From the NCBI GenBank assembly GCA_009887135.1, contig QXYA01000102.1, positions 4,621 to 11,540 on the forward strand: a DNA stretch of 6,920 bases. The letters run 5' to 3'. This stretch comes from Candidatus Poseidoniales archaeon (lineage in GTDB: Archaea > Thermoplasmatota > Poseidoniia > Poseidoniales > Poseidoniaceae). Numbering within the stretch: the stretch's first letter is position 1; the number at the start of each line of letters is the position of its first letter. This document shows, in pieces, positions 1 through 6,920 of the stretch. The notes beneath the pieces were generated by a model. The model saw only the letters and a program-made list of their open reading frames with translations, was not told the origin of the DNA and did not search any database. Both the position numbers and the translations under genes were made by a program.

Positions 1-1506
1 AATCGCATCCAAGTTTCCACCCACTGCTTCTGTGAGTTTCTCGACCTTGTCAATCATGTCACCCAGTGATTTTGGATCGTTGATGGATTCAACCTTCGCG
101 GTTAATTCGAGAATTGTCTTCTTGAGTTCCTTGGCCTTTCGTCCAAATCCAGGTATTTTTGAGACCACATTTGATTCGTCAAGAGCTTTGAGTCGCTTTG
201 AAATTTCATTCTTAGCGTCTTTCCATTCTTTGTGTAATCCATCTTCCGAAGCACTGGTTGGGGTGACTGGTGGGGCCGCAACCCACTTGAATTCGCATTC
301 CCTTGCAAGGGAATCCTCTGGAAGATTCATTGTAGGTTGGAACTCTTGCAATTCTTTGATTGAATCTGGCATCTTTGCGAGATGAACAACCCCCAAATCT
401 TGACTTTGAGAATCTGTGATGTCCATCTCTGTTCCATTTCGTATGATTTTGTCCCCAGCATCTCCCAATTTGATTTTGTTATGGCCAATCCATTCTGGTT
501 TCTTACTGAACTTTTGAAGCAATGACTCAGCAGCCTTTGCTTGCTCTGCGGTTAGGCGAAGGATGCTTTGCCAATCACCATTTGCGGTTCGATCCCAACC
601 GGCAAGATAACTCTCAGCTCCGATGGCTAATTGAAGGGAGATCCCTGAGTGTGCAAAGTGTCCTGAAGATGGATCAGTACGACGAGGTGATGAGTGAAGC
701 ACTTGAGCGGCACCTGTACCAACTGCAATCGCATCTCCATGAATTATGATGGAATGTTGAGCGGAATCACCAGTAATCTGACCCCCCCACTTCTTCTCTT
801 TACGTAGCAATGCTTCGACTTTGGATTCATCGCCATCACTAGCAAGACTTGAACGTAGGATGTAATCTCGGTTCTGAATCGCTCGAAGAGTAAACGGGGC
901 CTCTGCTATCGGTTGAGGGTTTTTGGTTTCTTCAGGAGCAAGGACTTCACGACCTTCTGTAATGGACCAGAATTCATGCTGAATGTGAGCAGAAAACTCA
1001 TCGATCTGACTCTTTGAAAGTTCCATTGCCCAACCCTTGTTGTTGCTGGTTAGCGTTCCATCAAGTGGTGTTGAGAGCAACATTCCAGTGCGATTCGCAA
1101 GGTGCCAGTCAGAAATTATGAGATCGAGACCACGCTCCTGGCGCTCACGCAGTAGCACATTACCATGCAATGCGTTACATGAGGGGTTGCTCAGCATAGA
1201 TTCGAAACCTGCGGTATCGATGACCATGTAGACTCGAACGCCACGCTCAAGAGCGCCTTCTGTCGCTTGGATGATGGCTGCATCCGAAAAACTCTGTGTG
1301 GAGATTAACAATCTCTCCTTCGAAGATCCAATCAATGCTGATATCGAAGAGGGAATCTCAGAAGCTTCACCTGTAAACAAAAATGGCCCTTGCTTTGTTG
1401 CAGACTTGGCTGGAGATTTGGACGATGTCCATGTAGGACCAAGGGCTTCGCCTGTTCGATCTACTGTTCTTTGATTGGTGATGGTTTCAATGGTTTTTTC
1501 GCTCAT
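1..1506 (-). CDS. Degenerate double PLD-fold protein with coiled-coil C-terminus (partial, 3' end outside window)
   Basis: An uninterrupted frame of 502 codons runs from the ATG at 1506 to the left edge with no stop, so the C-terminus is missing. After a Ser/Thr-rich leader, residues about 50-185 fit a phospholipase D fold: strand RLLISTQSF, helix with ALERGVRVYMVID, strand NVLLRE, then GLDLIISD at 126-133, ending in a helix with HEFW. In active enzymes that site reads HxK(x4)D; here His is Gly and Lys is Asp, only Asp133 remains. Residues about 205-312 look like a second copy: HSIIIHGD at 251-258 keeps His and Asp but has Ile for Lys, followed by GAAQ at the GSxN position and a closing helix with AGWDR. 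Residues about 420-495 are charged and helical, probably coiled coil. No membrane segment is seen. The protein is likely a structural or nucleic-acid-binding partner of the helicase rather than a nuclease. The first fold is fairly clear, the second moderate. Confidence 0.9.
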   Translation of the reverse strand, partial: MSEKTIETITNQRTVDRTGEALGPTWTSSKSPAKSATKQGPFLFTGEASEIPSSISALIGSSKERLLISTQSFSDAAIIQATEGALERGVRVYMVIDTAGFESMLSNPSCNALHGNVLLRERQERGLDLIISDWHLANRTGMLLSTPLDGTLTSNNKGWAMELSKSQIDEFSAHIQHEFWSITEGREVLAPEETKNPQPIAEAPFTLRAIQNRDYILRSSLASDGDESKVEALLRKEKKWGGQITGDSAQHSIIIHGDAIAVGTGAAQVLHSSPRRTDPSSGHFAHSGISLQLAIGAESYLAGWDRTANGDWQSILRLTAEQAKAAESLLQKFSKKPEWIGHNKIKLGDAGDKIIRNGTEMDITDSQSQDLGVVHLAKMPDSIKELQEFQPTMNLPEDSLARECEFKWVAAPPVTPTSASEDGLHKEWKDAKNEISKRLKALDESNVVSKIPGFGRKAKELKKTILELTAKVESINDPKSLGDMIDKVEKLTEAVGGNLDAI

Positions 1507-3161
1507 GATGATGCCTCCATTTTAGCCTTAGTGACTTTGAGGTGATTGAGTAACGATGGCTCCAGTTTTGTTTCATCGATTCTCATGGCTGGCACAGAGC
1601 GATTTTTTGCGGTTATTCCGAAGGTCAAACACCAGCAACGTGTTTCAGAATTTGAACGGACAATGATGACTCTATCGTGCGGGATCTTGTCACCAGTATC
1701 CTCCATGAAATACACCTGGTTACAGAATTTGAGTAATTTCCTCTTGAACTCTGCAGATTTTTGTTCTTGTTGTCCGTGATGATGTTGAGTATATGGTGTG
1801 TGTGCAGTAACAATATCGAACAAAGCCCCAGGAATCAGTTCATTTATTGCATCTGAAAAACTATTCAAACGCTTGCGATAATTCGAGTTGTGTGTGTATC
1901 TATCAACATAGATAATTTGTTTGACATCGCCTTTCATATTAAGAGTGATTTGTTTCACAAACTCAGCGTAGTCTCCACTTCCATCATATTCAGCACTTCG
2001 TTCTTCGCGCTTTTGTGTGATAATCCAATCAGGTACCAAAGCAACTGCATCAAGATCATCCCCCGCATGTAGCAACTTGGAAAGTCTCGGATCTGCGCGA
2101 CTTGAAGCTAAACTCTTCTCTACTCTGCCTTGTACTTTATCTGAGTCGAGGCACATGAACGGGCGCTCTAGGATGTCACCTAGTTTCCGGTTGGTATCTT
2201 CAGTCGTTGTATATCCTGGTGTCTCTTCATTGATGAGATGGATTGCCCAATCTGTCGCATCATCCAATGTTTTGGTAAACAATTGAATCTCACGCAATGT
2301 AACACGATCCCAATCTTCTAATTCATTGCCATCAAGCACCTCATCCGTTGTTTGCATCGATTTCTCAGCATTGCTCAATTCGGAAAATGGACGCTTAAGA
2401 CCGCCCAATTTGCCATCCCATGGTCCCGATGTAAAACGACCTTTAGTGAGCCATTCACGGATACAGGATTCAGGATTCAAAGCGCCTGTTTGTGGATAAT
2501 TTTTGTTTACTGAAATACCGTCTTCAGCGGGTTTCTTGCTGCATCCAGATATTTTTCCCCCAAAGACAATTTCGTCATCAAGAAGCCAACCATCATCATA
2601 TTTCCATGACCAAGATAGTTTGGCGGGTGCACAAAATTTCTCCTGTATAGCCCATGCACTTTGGTCCTCCGCATATTGAAGGCGCCAACGCCGATTATCA
2701 CCTGATTTCATGCTTCTTGTGGAAACTCCTGTCGAAAGTCGAAGAAGTGTATCGGGAGGATTTGCATTCGAGGGTTCAGCATCAGCAACAGGTAGCAAGC
2801 CTGCGCGCTCAGCGTGCAAGAGAACTGCTCCAGTGGTTTCATGATTAAAGGTCCAAATTCGAATGGGGCCTACTTCGTCAGTTAGGACTTCGCCGGTCTG
2901 TGCTGTTTCATGGCCATCATCTGTGAGCACACCATCGCCATCCCACACCCCACTCTCTATTCCACTTGAGAGTAAATTTCGTGCCCCAGCTTGGTTCAAA
3001 GCGAAACCCTGTTCGATAAGAGATTGTTCATCTATTCGATTTTCATTAGATATTGCGAATTGACACACTGCTTTCATGCCAGGTGCTACTGCCGATGTGG
3101 CAAATTTCGTTTGCAAATCATACGCCATTACTTGGCCACTTGTAATTAGTTCGACATCCAT
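1503..3161 (-). CDS. Winged-helix plus PLD-like domain protein, operon partner of the helicase
   Basis: This soluble 552-residue protein has no signal peptide or membrane segment. Residues about 33-95 look like a winged helix: helices around DEQSLIEQGF and NQAGARNLLSSGI, then a wing-like WDGDGVLTDDG, followed by a strand-rich IRIWTFNHETTG segment. The middle (about 130-400) is Trp-rich and not recognised. The C-terminal part, about 410-525, resembles a phospholipase D superfamily domain: strand QIIYVD, a helix, strand LFDIVTAHTP, a second helix, then IPHDRVIIVRS at 493-503 and strand CWCLTFGI. The HDR at 495-497 corresponds to the HxK of PLD enzymes with Arg for Lys, and the usual Asp is replaced by Arg502, so catalysis is doubtful. 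A His cluster (460-462) sits in a polar loop. It starts one base after the helicase and overlaps the next gene by four, so it likely works with both. Fold calls are by eye: PLD-like moderate, winged helix moderate to low. Confidence 0.9.
   Translation of the reverse strand: MDVELITSGQVMAYDLQTKFATSAVAPGMKAVCQFAISNENRIDEQSLIEQGFALNQAGARNLLSSGIESGVWDGDGVLTDDGHETAQTGEVLTDEVGPIRIWTFNHETTGAVLLHAERAGLLPVADAEPSNANPPDTLLRLSTGVSTRSMKSGDNRRWRLQYAEDQSAWAIQEKFCAPAKLSWSWKYDDGWLLDDEIVFGGKISGCSKKPAEDGISVNKNYPQTGALNPESCIREWLTKGRFTSGPWDGKLGGLKRPFSELSNAEKSMQTTDEVLDGNELEDWDRVTLREIQLFTKTLDDATDWAIHLINEETPGYTTTEDTNRKLGDILERPFMCLDSDKVQGRVEKSLASSRADPRLSKLLHAGDDLDAVALVPDWIITQKREERSAEYDGSGDYAEFVKQITLNMKGDVKQIIYVDRYTHNSNYRKRLNSFSDAINELIPGALFDIVTAHTPYTQHHHGQQEQKSAEFKRKLLKFCNQVYFMEDTGDKIPHDRVIIVRSNSETRCWCLTFGITAKNRSVPAMRIDETKLEPSLLNHLKVTKAKMEASS
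1514..1518 (-). promoter_or_regulatory. Shine-Dalgarno site of the third gene, inside the preceding gene
   Basis: GGAGG lies in the final codons of the 552-residue gene and ends 7 bases before the ATG at 1506. That ATG overlaps the previous TGA as ATGA (1506-1503). The spacing equals that of the two other starts in this operon, which supports this start and stop-start reinitiation. Confidence 0.75.
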
Positions 3162-3162
3162 T

Positions 3163-6100
3163 TCATTTCCCCCTCGATTTTTGTTTGGTTCTAGAGTGTG
3201 TAAGTGCTAGACTACGAAGCATGGGGTCCCTCATTCTATTGTTCCTAGCAAAGTACTCAAAATTCCCAACGATTACTCGCCATTCTCTCGCTCTGGTAAT
3301 GGCGACATTCATTCGATTGGGACTATCAAGGAATCCTATTCGGCTAGAGTTACGTAGACTAATGAATACAATGTCTGCTTCTTGCCCTTGGAATCGATCT
3401 GTAGTACTGACAACGATAGTAATAGGTGCGGGATCTTCCATTTCTGCAAGATTGAATCGCATGAACCTGTCTAAGCCAGTCAATTGCTGAACCATAGTGA
3501 CCAGAGCTTTCCTTTGCGCTTGGTATGGAGAAAGGACTGCGATTTCCCATTGGTCGGGATTATCTCGTCGTGAATCAGAGGGGGGATTGTTTCGAGAATA
3601 ATCAATGAATAGTTTTAGTTCTGCTTTAATTGCATTAATTTCTCCACGGTTGACCGAATAACCTCCTTTCGCCCCAGATACATCGATCCAAGTATTTCTC
3701 GGTTCTTCAGAGCGATAATTGAATGTGAAATTTGCATTCCTTAATTGAAGTGTGTCGGCATCAATTAATGCCTCATCATCATAAAATTCCTTCCTTGAGA
3801 AGGACGAAATATCTGGATGCATACGATGTTGGAAATTGATTCGACTGAAACGAGATGGTAGTGCCTTGGCAGGGAAACCTCGCGTCAGAGTTGTCTCGGG
3901 TAGCAACTGTTGAGCCTTTCCTGTTGCAAATCCATATTGTAGACACTCTAGAACTGATGGAAGAGCAATGCTTCGAATTTCTTCTAATCTCTTTGAAACA
4001 TCCTGGCTTTGAGGCAAATACTCGTTGATTTCTTTCTCTAATCGTTCCTTCTGCTGTTCGTTCTTTGAAACTTTCAATTCATAACTGCGATTCAGTCGCC
4101 AAGAAAGTTGGTACGTCCATTCTGTCAATAGATTGTTTTCATGCATGGGGTGCTTGTCATCAAAGAATCCCTCACCTTGTCGAGCATCGTACAATTGCAT
4201 ACGATTTGCCGTAACCTCTTCAGTTTCAATGGTACCATTCCTGATGATTGAATGTACAGGAAGGAGATCTGCAATTTCTGGATAACAATCTGAGCCAACG
4301 ATGATGATGTCGCTACAGTGTAAACATAGATTGGCCTCCGTTGAATCTACAACTTTTTTGGGTGTGAAAAACTGAACTGTATCATGTTCAGATTTCGAAA
4401 TTTTTGAGCCAATAACTGTTATTTGGCTATTCTGTAGGGATTTACCACTTCTTGCATTCACTTCATTCATGAAGGACGTGGGAACGCCTTCTCCCTCAAT
4501 CATGACAATCGGGTGCCCTGATTTTGGATGTTGATAACGAACAAGATTACGCAGCAATAGACAAGCACGTTGTGAGGCATGGTTAAACAATTCACCTTCT
4601 GAATCCTTCATCATCTCTAGATTTGTCATCAATTCAGATGCTTCTAGGAAGGGGGGGAGTTGTCTGACGTCACCCACTAGAACCCACTTGCGTGAAAATG
4701 CCGCTGGAATGATGAATTGTTGGAAGGTTGTCTTACTTGCTTCATCAACAATCAGCACATCAAAGTGAGCTTGTGGTGTCTTCAATTTCTTGCCCTGATC
4801 GAATTTACTACCCTTTATCCATGGATGTCCTATGATCCCCGCCATTGTTCCACAGGTCAGGTTGGTTTGCCTGAGAATTAGATCTTGTGCTTCTTCCTCG
4901 GAGAAACCTATTTCCATTAATCGTTGGATTTGCTCTGACAAAACGACATCATGAACACCGGAATCATAGATGCCTTCTTTCCTTCCAATTCGAAGCGGAG
5001 ATATAAGATGGTGCAAACGCTCATTTTCCTTGATTCGAAGCAATACATTGTCAATTGAGGCCTGGGTGGAACCACAAAGGAGGATTTTCTTGTTTTGTGC
5101 CGCGAGTTGCACAATCAGTTCGATGATTGCAGTGGTCTTGCCGGACCCAGGGGGCCCCTGTAGAATTGCGAAATCAGGCGTTGAAAGACCCTTACGAACG
5201 AAATCACGTTGCTCATCAGTGCCATCCGTATCTCTGGTTAGCACCTTCCAGTCAAGAGCAAGTTCTGAATCAAATGCTTGCCATAACTTGTTCCTCTTTT
5301 CTTCTGTTCCTTGCTCAGTGAGTCTGAGCAACGCATCATGGTGAGGCAGAGGGTAATCGCGGAGAATATTAAGCATCTCGAGTTGGCGCTCGATATAGAA
5401 TAGATTTGGTTGTAGACTCAATACTGCACTCTTAGGCAATTTAAACCGAGGCTTTGAGATGGTAATCGTTTTCGAGTTAGCATCCTTTGATTTGATAATT
5501 AGTTTCTGTTGTTTACTCATTGGTTTTTTATAGTTGTAATTGACAATTAAATCATTGTACTCTGAATCAGGTGAGAACAGAATGTCCAAGGGATTAGTGT
5601 CATGATCTTCATCCAGATTCCGTTCGACATCCTCGTGAAGTCGAATCTTTATCTTCAGTGAATCGCCTGCCTTTGTTGACTTCTTGAATTTGTATCGCAC
5701 TCCATCTGAATCGTAAAGGAATTCGCCGGTTGGAATGTATCGAACATTCACCGCCTGGTTGAATTTTGCGCGGCTGATAACTTGACGGCCTGATCTACCG
5801 TCTCTAAGTGGGCCAACAAAATCTGCCTGAGATATGGATTCCCATTCCATGTGTCTTCCATCAAACAATAATTGTTTACTGCGTAAATCTTTCGACTCTA
5901 CATCCAAGACCAATTCAATCCATTCACCTTTCTTCGATTGATTCAAAATCCTGATATCACGGTTTCCGGATGATATTTTTTCAATCGGCTTCGATCCGGA
6001 ATTATGGCTCCACTCAATCTCTTCCATACTGTGTTCGCCACCAAAAATCATCCATCCTGGTGAGTTTAATTCTCGAGATGTCAAGAATTCAACTCCTGTT

Positions 6101-6822
6101 GAATTACTTCTAACAATCAGTATATCGGCGATATGGCCCTTTGGGTGCATCAATTGAGAATCTTCCGTGATTGCTACCACAGGACCTTTCTTGAGAACAT
6201 AGGGCAGATTTTCCGATCGAACTCGAATCTTTGTTCCCAGCTGTTTTACAACTGTGATGAATTTTTCATTCTCAACAGGTTCCCATTGGAACCTAGCAGT
6301 CTTTCTAAGGTGCTGATATGCTTCCTTAGAATGTTCCACATATTCGATGAAAGGTTCAAGACTTTCAGCGCGGGCTTCTAAGGATGAATAATCTGTACCT
6401 GATCCGCCCATGGCAACCAAGAACAATCTACGGAGAAAACCATCTTTCCCACCATAGCGTGTCTTGATGGATTGCAAAGTCCGACTAACGATTTTCTTCT
6501 TTGGCTTCTTTTTCTTTGATTTATTCGATCTCTGTGTGTGCTTCTGTGAATGTTGTTGTGCGTCTTTCTGGGAAACTGGTTTTTTTTCATTCACCGATAT
6601 AATCTGTGTAACAATCCAAGTATCATTCGATTTTTTTGAAAGTTTTACCTTCAACTTATCGCCAATCGAGAGTGGGATACCTTTGCCAACTTTTTCAGGG
6701 ATCGATGCCGCCCCAATACCGATGACGGAGAGTGTAATTTCCCTAGGGCCTTGGCGGCGGGTTTTTCGGTCAAATTTACGTCGCTTCGACTTTACTGATG
6801 CATTGTAGATTTTGTCAGACAT
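3163..6822 (-). CDS. UPF1/DNA2-like superfamily 1 helicase with TRAM/OB-like N-terminus
   Basis: This is a cytosolic ATP-dependent helicase or translocase of 1219 residues, first large gene of the operon. Core motifs are complete: Q-like TDEQRDF at 535-541, Walker A GPPGSGKT at 556-563, motif Ia STQASIDN at 585-592, TCGT at 656-659, Walker B DEAS at 693-696, motif III GDVRQLPP at 717-724, QHRMHP at 998-1003, motif V with DRFQGQEAD at 1142-1150, and motif VI NRMNVAITRAR at 1169-1179. This set, especially DEAS plus RMHP, marks the UPF1/DNA2 (COG1112, AAA_11/AAA_12) group and not UvrD/Rep. Residues 27-76 look like a TRAM/OB barrel after an Arg/Lys-rich leader, and 86-112 is a very basic linker. 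Residues 120-530 are not recognised. About 270 residues separate motif III from RMHP, far more than usual, including a charged coiled-coil-like stretch near 915-955. All catalytic residues are kept, so it should be an active ATPase; DNA versus RNA preference cannot be read from sequence. The start is fixed by a strong Shine-Dalgarno site. Confidence 0.95.
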   Translation of the reverse strand: MSDKIYNASVKSKRRKFDRKTRRQGPREITLSVIGIGAASIPEKVGKGIPLSIGDKLKVKLSKKSNDTWIVTQIISVNEKKPVSQKDAQQHSQKHTQRSNKSKKKKPKKKIVSRTLQSIKTRYGGKDGFLRRLFLVAMGGSGTDYSSLEARAESLEPFIEYVEHSKEAYQHLRKTARFQWEPVENEKFITVVKQLGTKIRVRSENLPYVLKKGPVVAITEDSQLMHPKGHIADILIVRSNSTGVEFLTSRELNSPGWMIFGGEHSMEEIEWSHNSGSKPIEKISSGNRDIRILNQSKKGEWIELVLDVESKDLRSKQLLFDGRHMEWESISQADFVGPLRDGRSGRQVISRAKFNQAVNVRYIPTGEFLYDSDGVRYKFKKSTKAGDSLKIKIRLHEDVERNLDEDHDTNPLDILFSPDSEYNDLIVNYNYKKPMSKQQKLIIKSKDANSKTITISKPRFKLPKSAVLSLQPNLFYIERQLEMLNILRDYPLPHHDALLRLTEQGTEEKRNKLWQAFDSELALDWKVLTRDTDGTDEQRDFVRKGLSTPDFAILQGPPGSGKTTAIIELIVQLAAQNKKILLCGSTQASIDNVLLRIKENERLHHLISPLRIGRKEGIYDSGVHDVVLSEQIQRLMEIGFSEEEAQDLILRQTNLTCGTMAGIIGHPWIKGSKFDQGKKLKTPQAHFDVLIVDEASKTTFQQFIIPAAFSRKWVLVGDVRQLPPFLEASELMTNLEMMKDSEGELFNHASQRACLLLRNLVRYQHPKSGHPIVMIEGEGVPTSFMNEVNARSGKSLQNSQITVIGSKISKSEHDTVQFFTPKKVVDSTEANLCLHCSDIIIVGSDCYPEIADLLPVHSIIRNGTIETEEVTANRMQLYDARQGEGFFDDKHPMHENNLLTEWTYQLSWRLNRSYELKVSKNEQQKERLEKEINEYLPQSQDVSKRLEEIRSIALPSVLECLQYGFATGKAQQLLPETTLTRGFPAKALPSRFSRINFQHRMHPDISSFSRKEFYDDEALIDADTLQLRNANFTFNYRSEEPRNTWIDVSGAKGGYSVNRGEINAIKAELKLFIDYSRNNPPSDSRRDNPDQWEIAVLSPYQAQRKALVTMVQQLTGLDRFMRFNLAEMEDPAPITIVVSTTDRFQGQEADIVFISLRNSSRIGFLDSPNRMNVAITRAREWRVIVGNFEYFARNNRMRDPMLRSLALTHSRTKQKSRGK
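3169..3175 (-). promoter_or_regulatory. Shine-Dalgarno site of the 552-residue gene, inside the helicase 3' end
   Basis: GAGGGGG on the minus strand lies in the last codons of the helicase gene and ends 7 bases before the ATG at 3161. The helicase TGA (3165-3163) falls between the site and the start, leaving a single base between stop and ATG, so translation of the two genes is probably coupled. An ATG overlapping the helicase stop (3166-3164) is in another frame and is not the start. Confidence 0.7.
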
Positions 6823-6826
6823 CGTT

Positions 6827-6836
6827 TCACCTCCTT
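6827..6836 (-). promoter_or_regulatory. Strong Shine-Dalgarno site of the helicase gene
   Basis: The minus strand reads AAGGAGGTGA here, a near-perfect complement of the 16S rRNA 3' end, with AGGAGG (6835-6830) ending 7 bases before the helicase ATG. It fixes that start. Its last three bases are the TGA of the probable upstream gene, so ribosomes finishing that gene would already sit over this site. Confidence 0.85.
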
Positions 6837-6920
6837 TTTACGCCAATATTTTCACGCAGCATCTCCTCGAATGAATAGGTTGCGCCGTTCATTTGGCAGC
6901 CGTGGGACATCTTCTGCATC
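6827..6920 (-). CDS. C-terminal tail of an upstream operon gene (partial, unidentified)
   Basis: This is an open frame entering from the right edge and ending in TGA at 6829-6827, four bases before the helicase ATG. It gives 30 visible residues, starting MQKMSHGCQM and ending ENIGVKRR. The stop lies inside the helicase Shine-Dalgarno element, the usual arrangement for coupled operon genes, and this is the main reason for preferring the frame. A second frame is also open from the edge and stops earlier, at 6854-6852 (22 residues, ending NLFIRGDAA), so the assignment is not certain. The tail is too short to recognise a family, and its start lies outside the window or at the in-frame ATG at 6919. 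No function can be given. Confidence 0.4.
   Translation of the reverse strand, partial: MQKMSHGCQMNGATYSFEEMLRENIGVKRR

Noticed and set aside
32..385. Plus-strand open frame of 117 codons
   Set aside because: It is the shadow of the third gene on the opposite strand; it has no ribosome site and a low-complexity product unlike a folded protein.
1..1506. Possibility that the left 1.5 kb is non-coding or a pseudogene, since no long closed frame exists there
   Set aside because: The minus strand is open for all 502 codons from a well-placed ATG to the edge; only the stop is missing because the window ends.
4651..4657. G7 run in the helicase gene and a C7 run at 782-788 in the third gene as possible frameshifts
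   Set aside because: Both translate in frame through sensible sequence (QLPPF of motif III, and WGGQ), so no disruption is present.
4970..5344. Plus-strand frame of 124 codons
   Set aside because: It lies antisense to the helicase Walker A region, whose motifs are fully conserved on the minus strand.
6464..6808. Plus-strand frame with very Phe/Cys-rich product that could pass for a membrane peptide
   Set aside because: The Phe-rich stretch is simply the antisense of the lysine tract of the helicase.
3163..6822. Calling the helicase operon Mokosh or DISARM outright
   Set aside because: No kinase domain is seen in the helicase, the PLD sites are degenerate and spread over two proteins, and no DISARM-type helicase, DUF1998 protein or methyltransferase is present.

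Overview
The window is densely coded on the minus strand only, with transcription running from right to left. It holds what looks like the middle and end of one operon. In order there is: the tail of an upstream gene (right edge), a 1219-residue superfamily 1 (UPF1/DNA2-like, COG1112-type) helicase, a 552-residue protein with a probable winged-helix N-terminus and a phospholipase D (PLD)-like C-terminus, and a third gene of at least 502 codons that runs off the left edge without a stop. The third product has one clear and one probable PLD-fold domain, both with a degraded active site, followed by a charged helical/coiled-coil C-terminus. No non-coding stretch longer than a few bases was found, and no RNA gene, mobile element, CRISPR array, promoter or terminator is visible. 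The promoter must lie beyond the right edge and the terminator beyond the left edge.

The three genes are packed for translational coupling. The helicase starts 4 bases after the most likely upstream stop, the 552-residue gene starts 1 base after the helicase stop, and the third gene overlaps the second by 4 bases (ATGA). Each start has a purine-rich Shine-Dalgarno element with the same 7-base spacing. Such tight packing argues for co-expression in fixed order and probably one complex or pathway.

Functionally, a UPF1-like helicase with a TRAM/OB-like basic N-terminus followed by PLD-superfamily proteins recalls helicase-plus-PLD anti-phage systems. The nearest by architecture is Mokosh (COG1112-type helicase plus PLD nuclease); DISARM also includes a PLD protein but uses a different helicase. 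Two things do not fit a simple Mokosh call: there are two PLD-like proteins instead of one, with none of the PLD sites carrying a canonical HxK(x4)D motif, and the helicase has no recognisable kinase domain. The operon is therefore best described as a candidate helicase/pseudo-PLD system, possibly defence-related and possibly undescribed. The defence role is inference from architecture, not shown by neighbouring defence genes, which are not in the window.

The organism cannot be assigned. The DNA looks moderately AT-rich by eye, uses the standard code, and has strong Shine-Dalgarno sites. That fits many bacteria and also Shine-Dalgarno-using archaea; the TRAM-like N-terminus behind an Arg/Lys-rich leader is reminiscent of small archaeal TRAM proteins, but this is only a weak hint.
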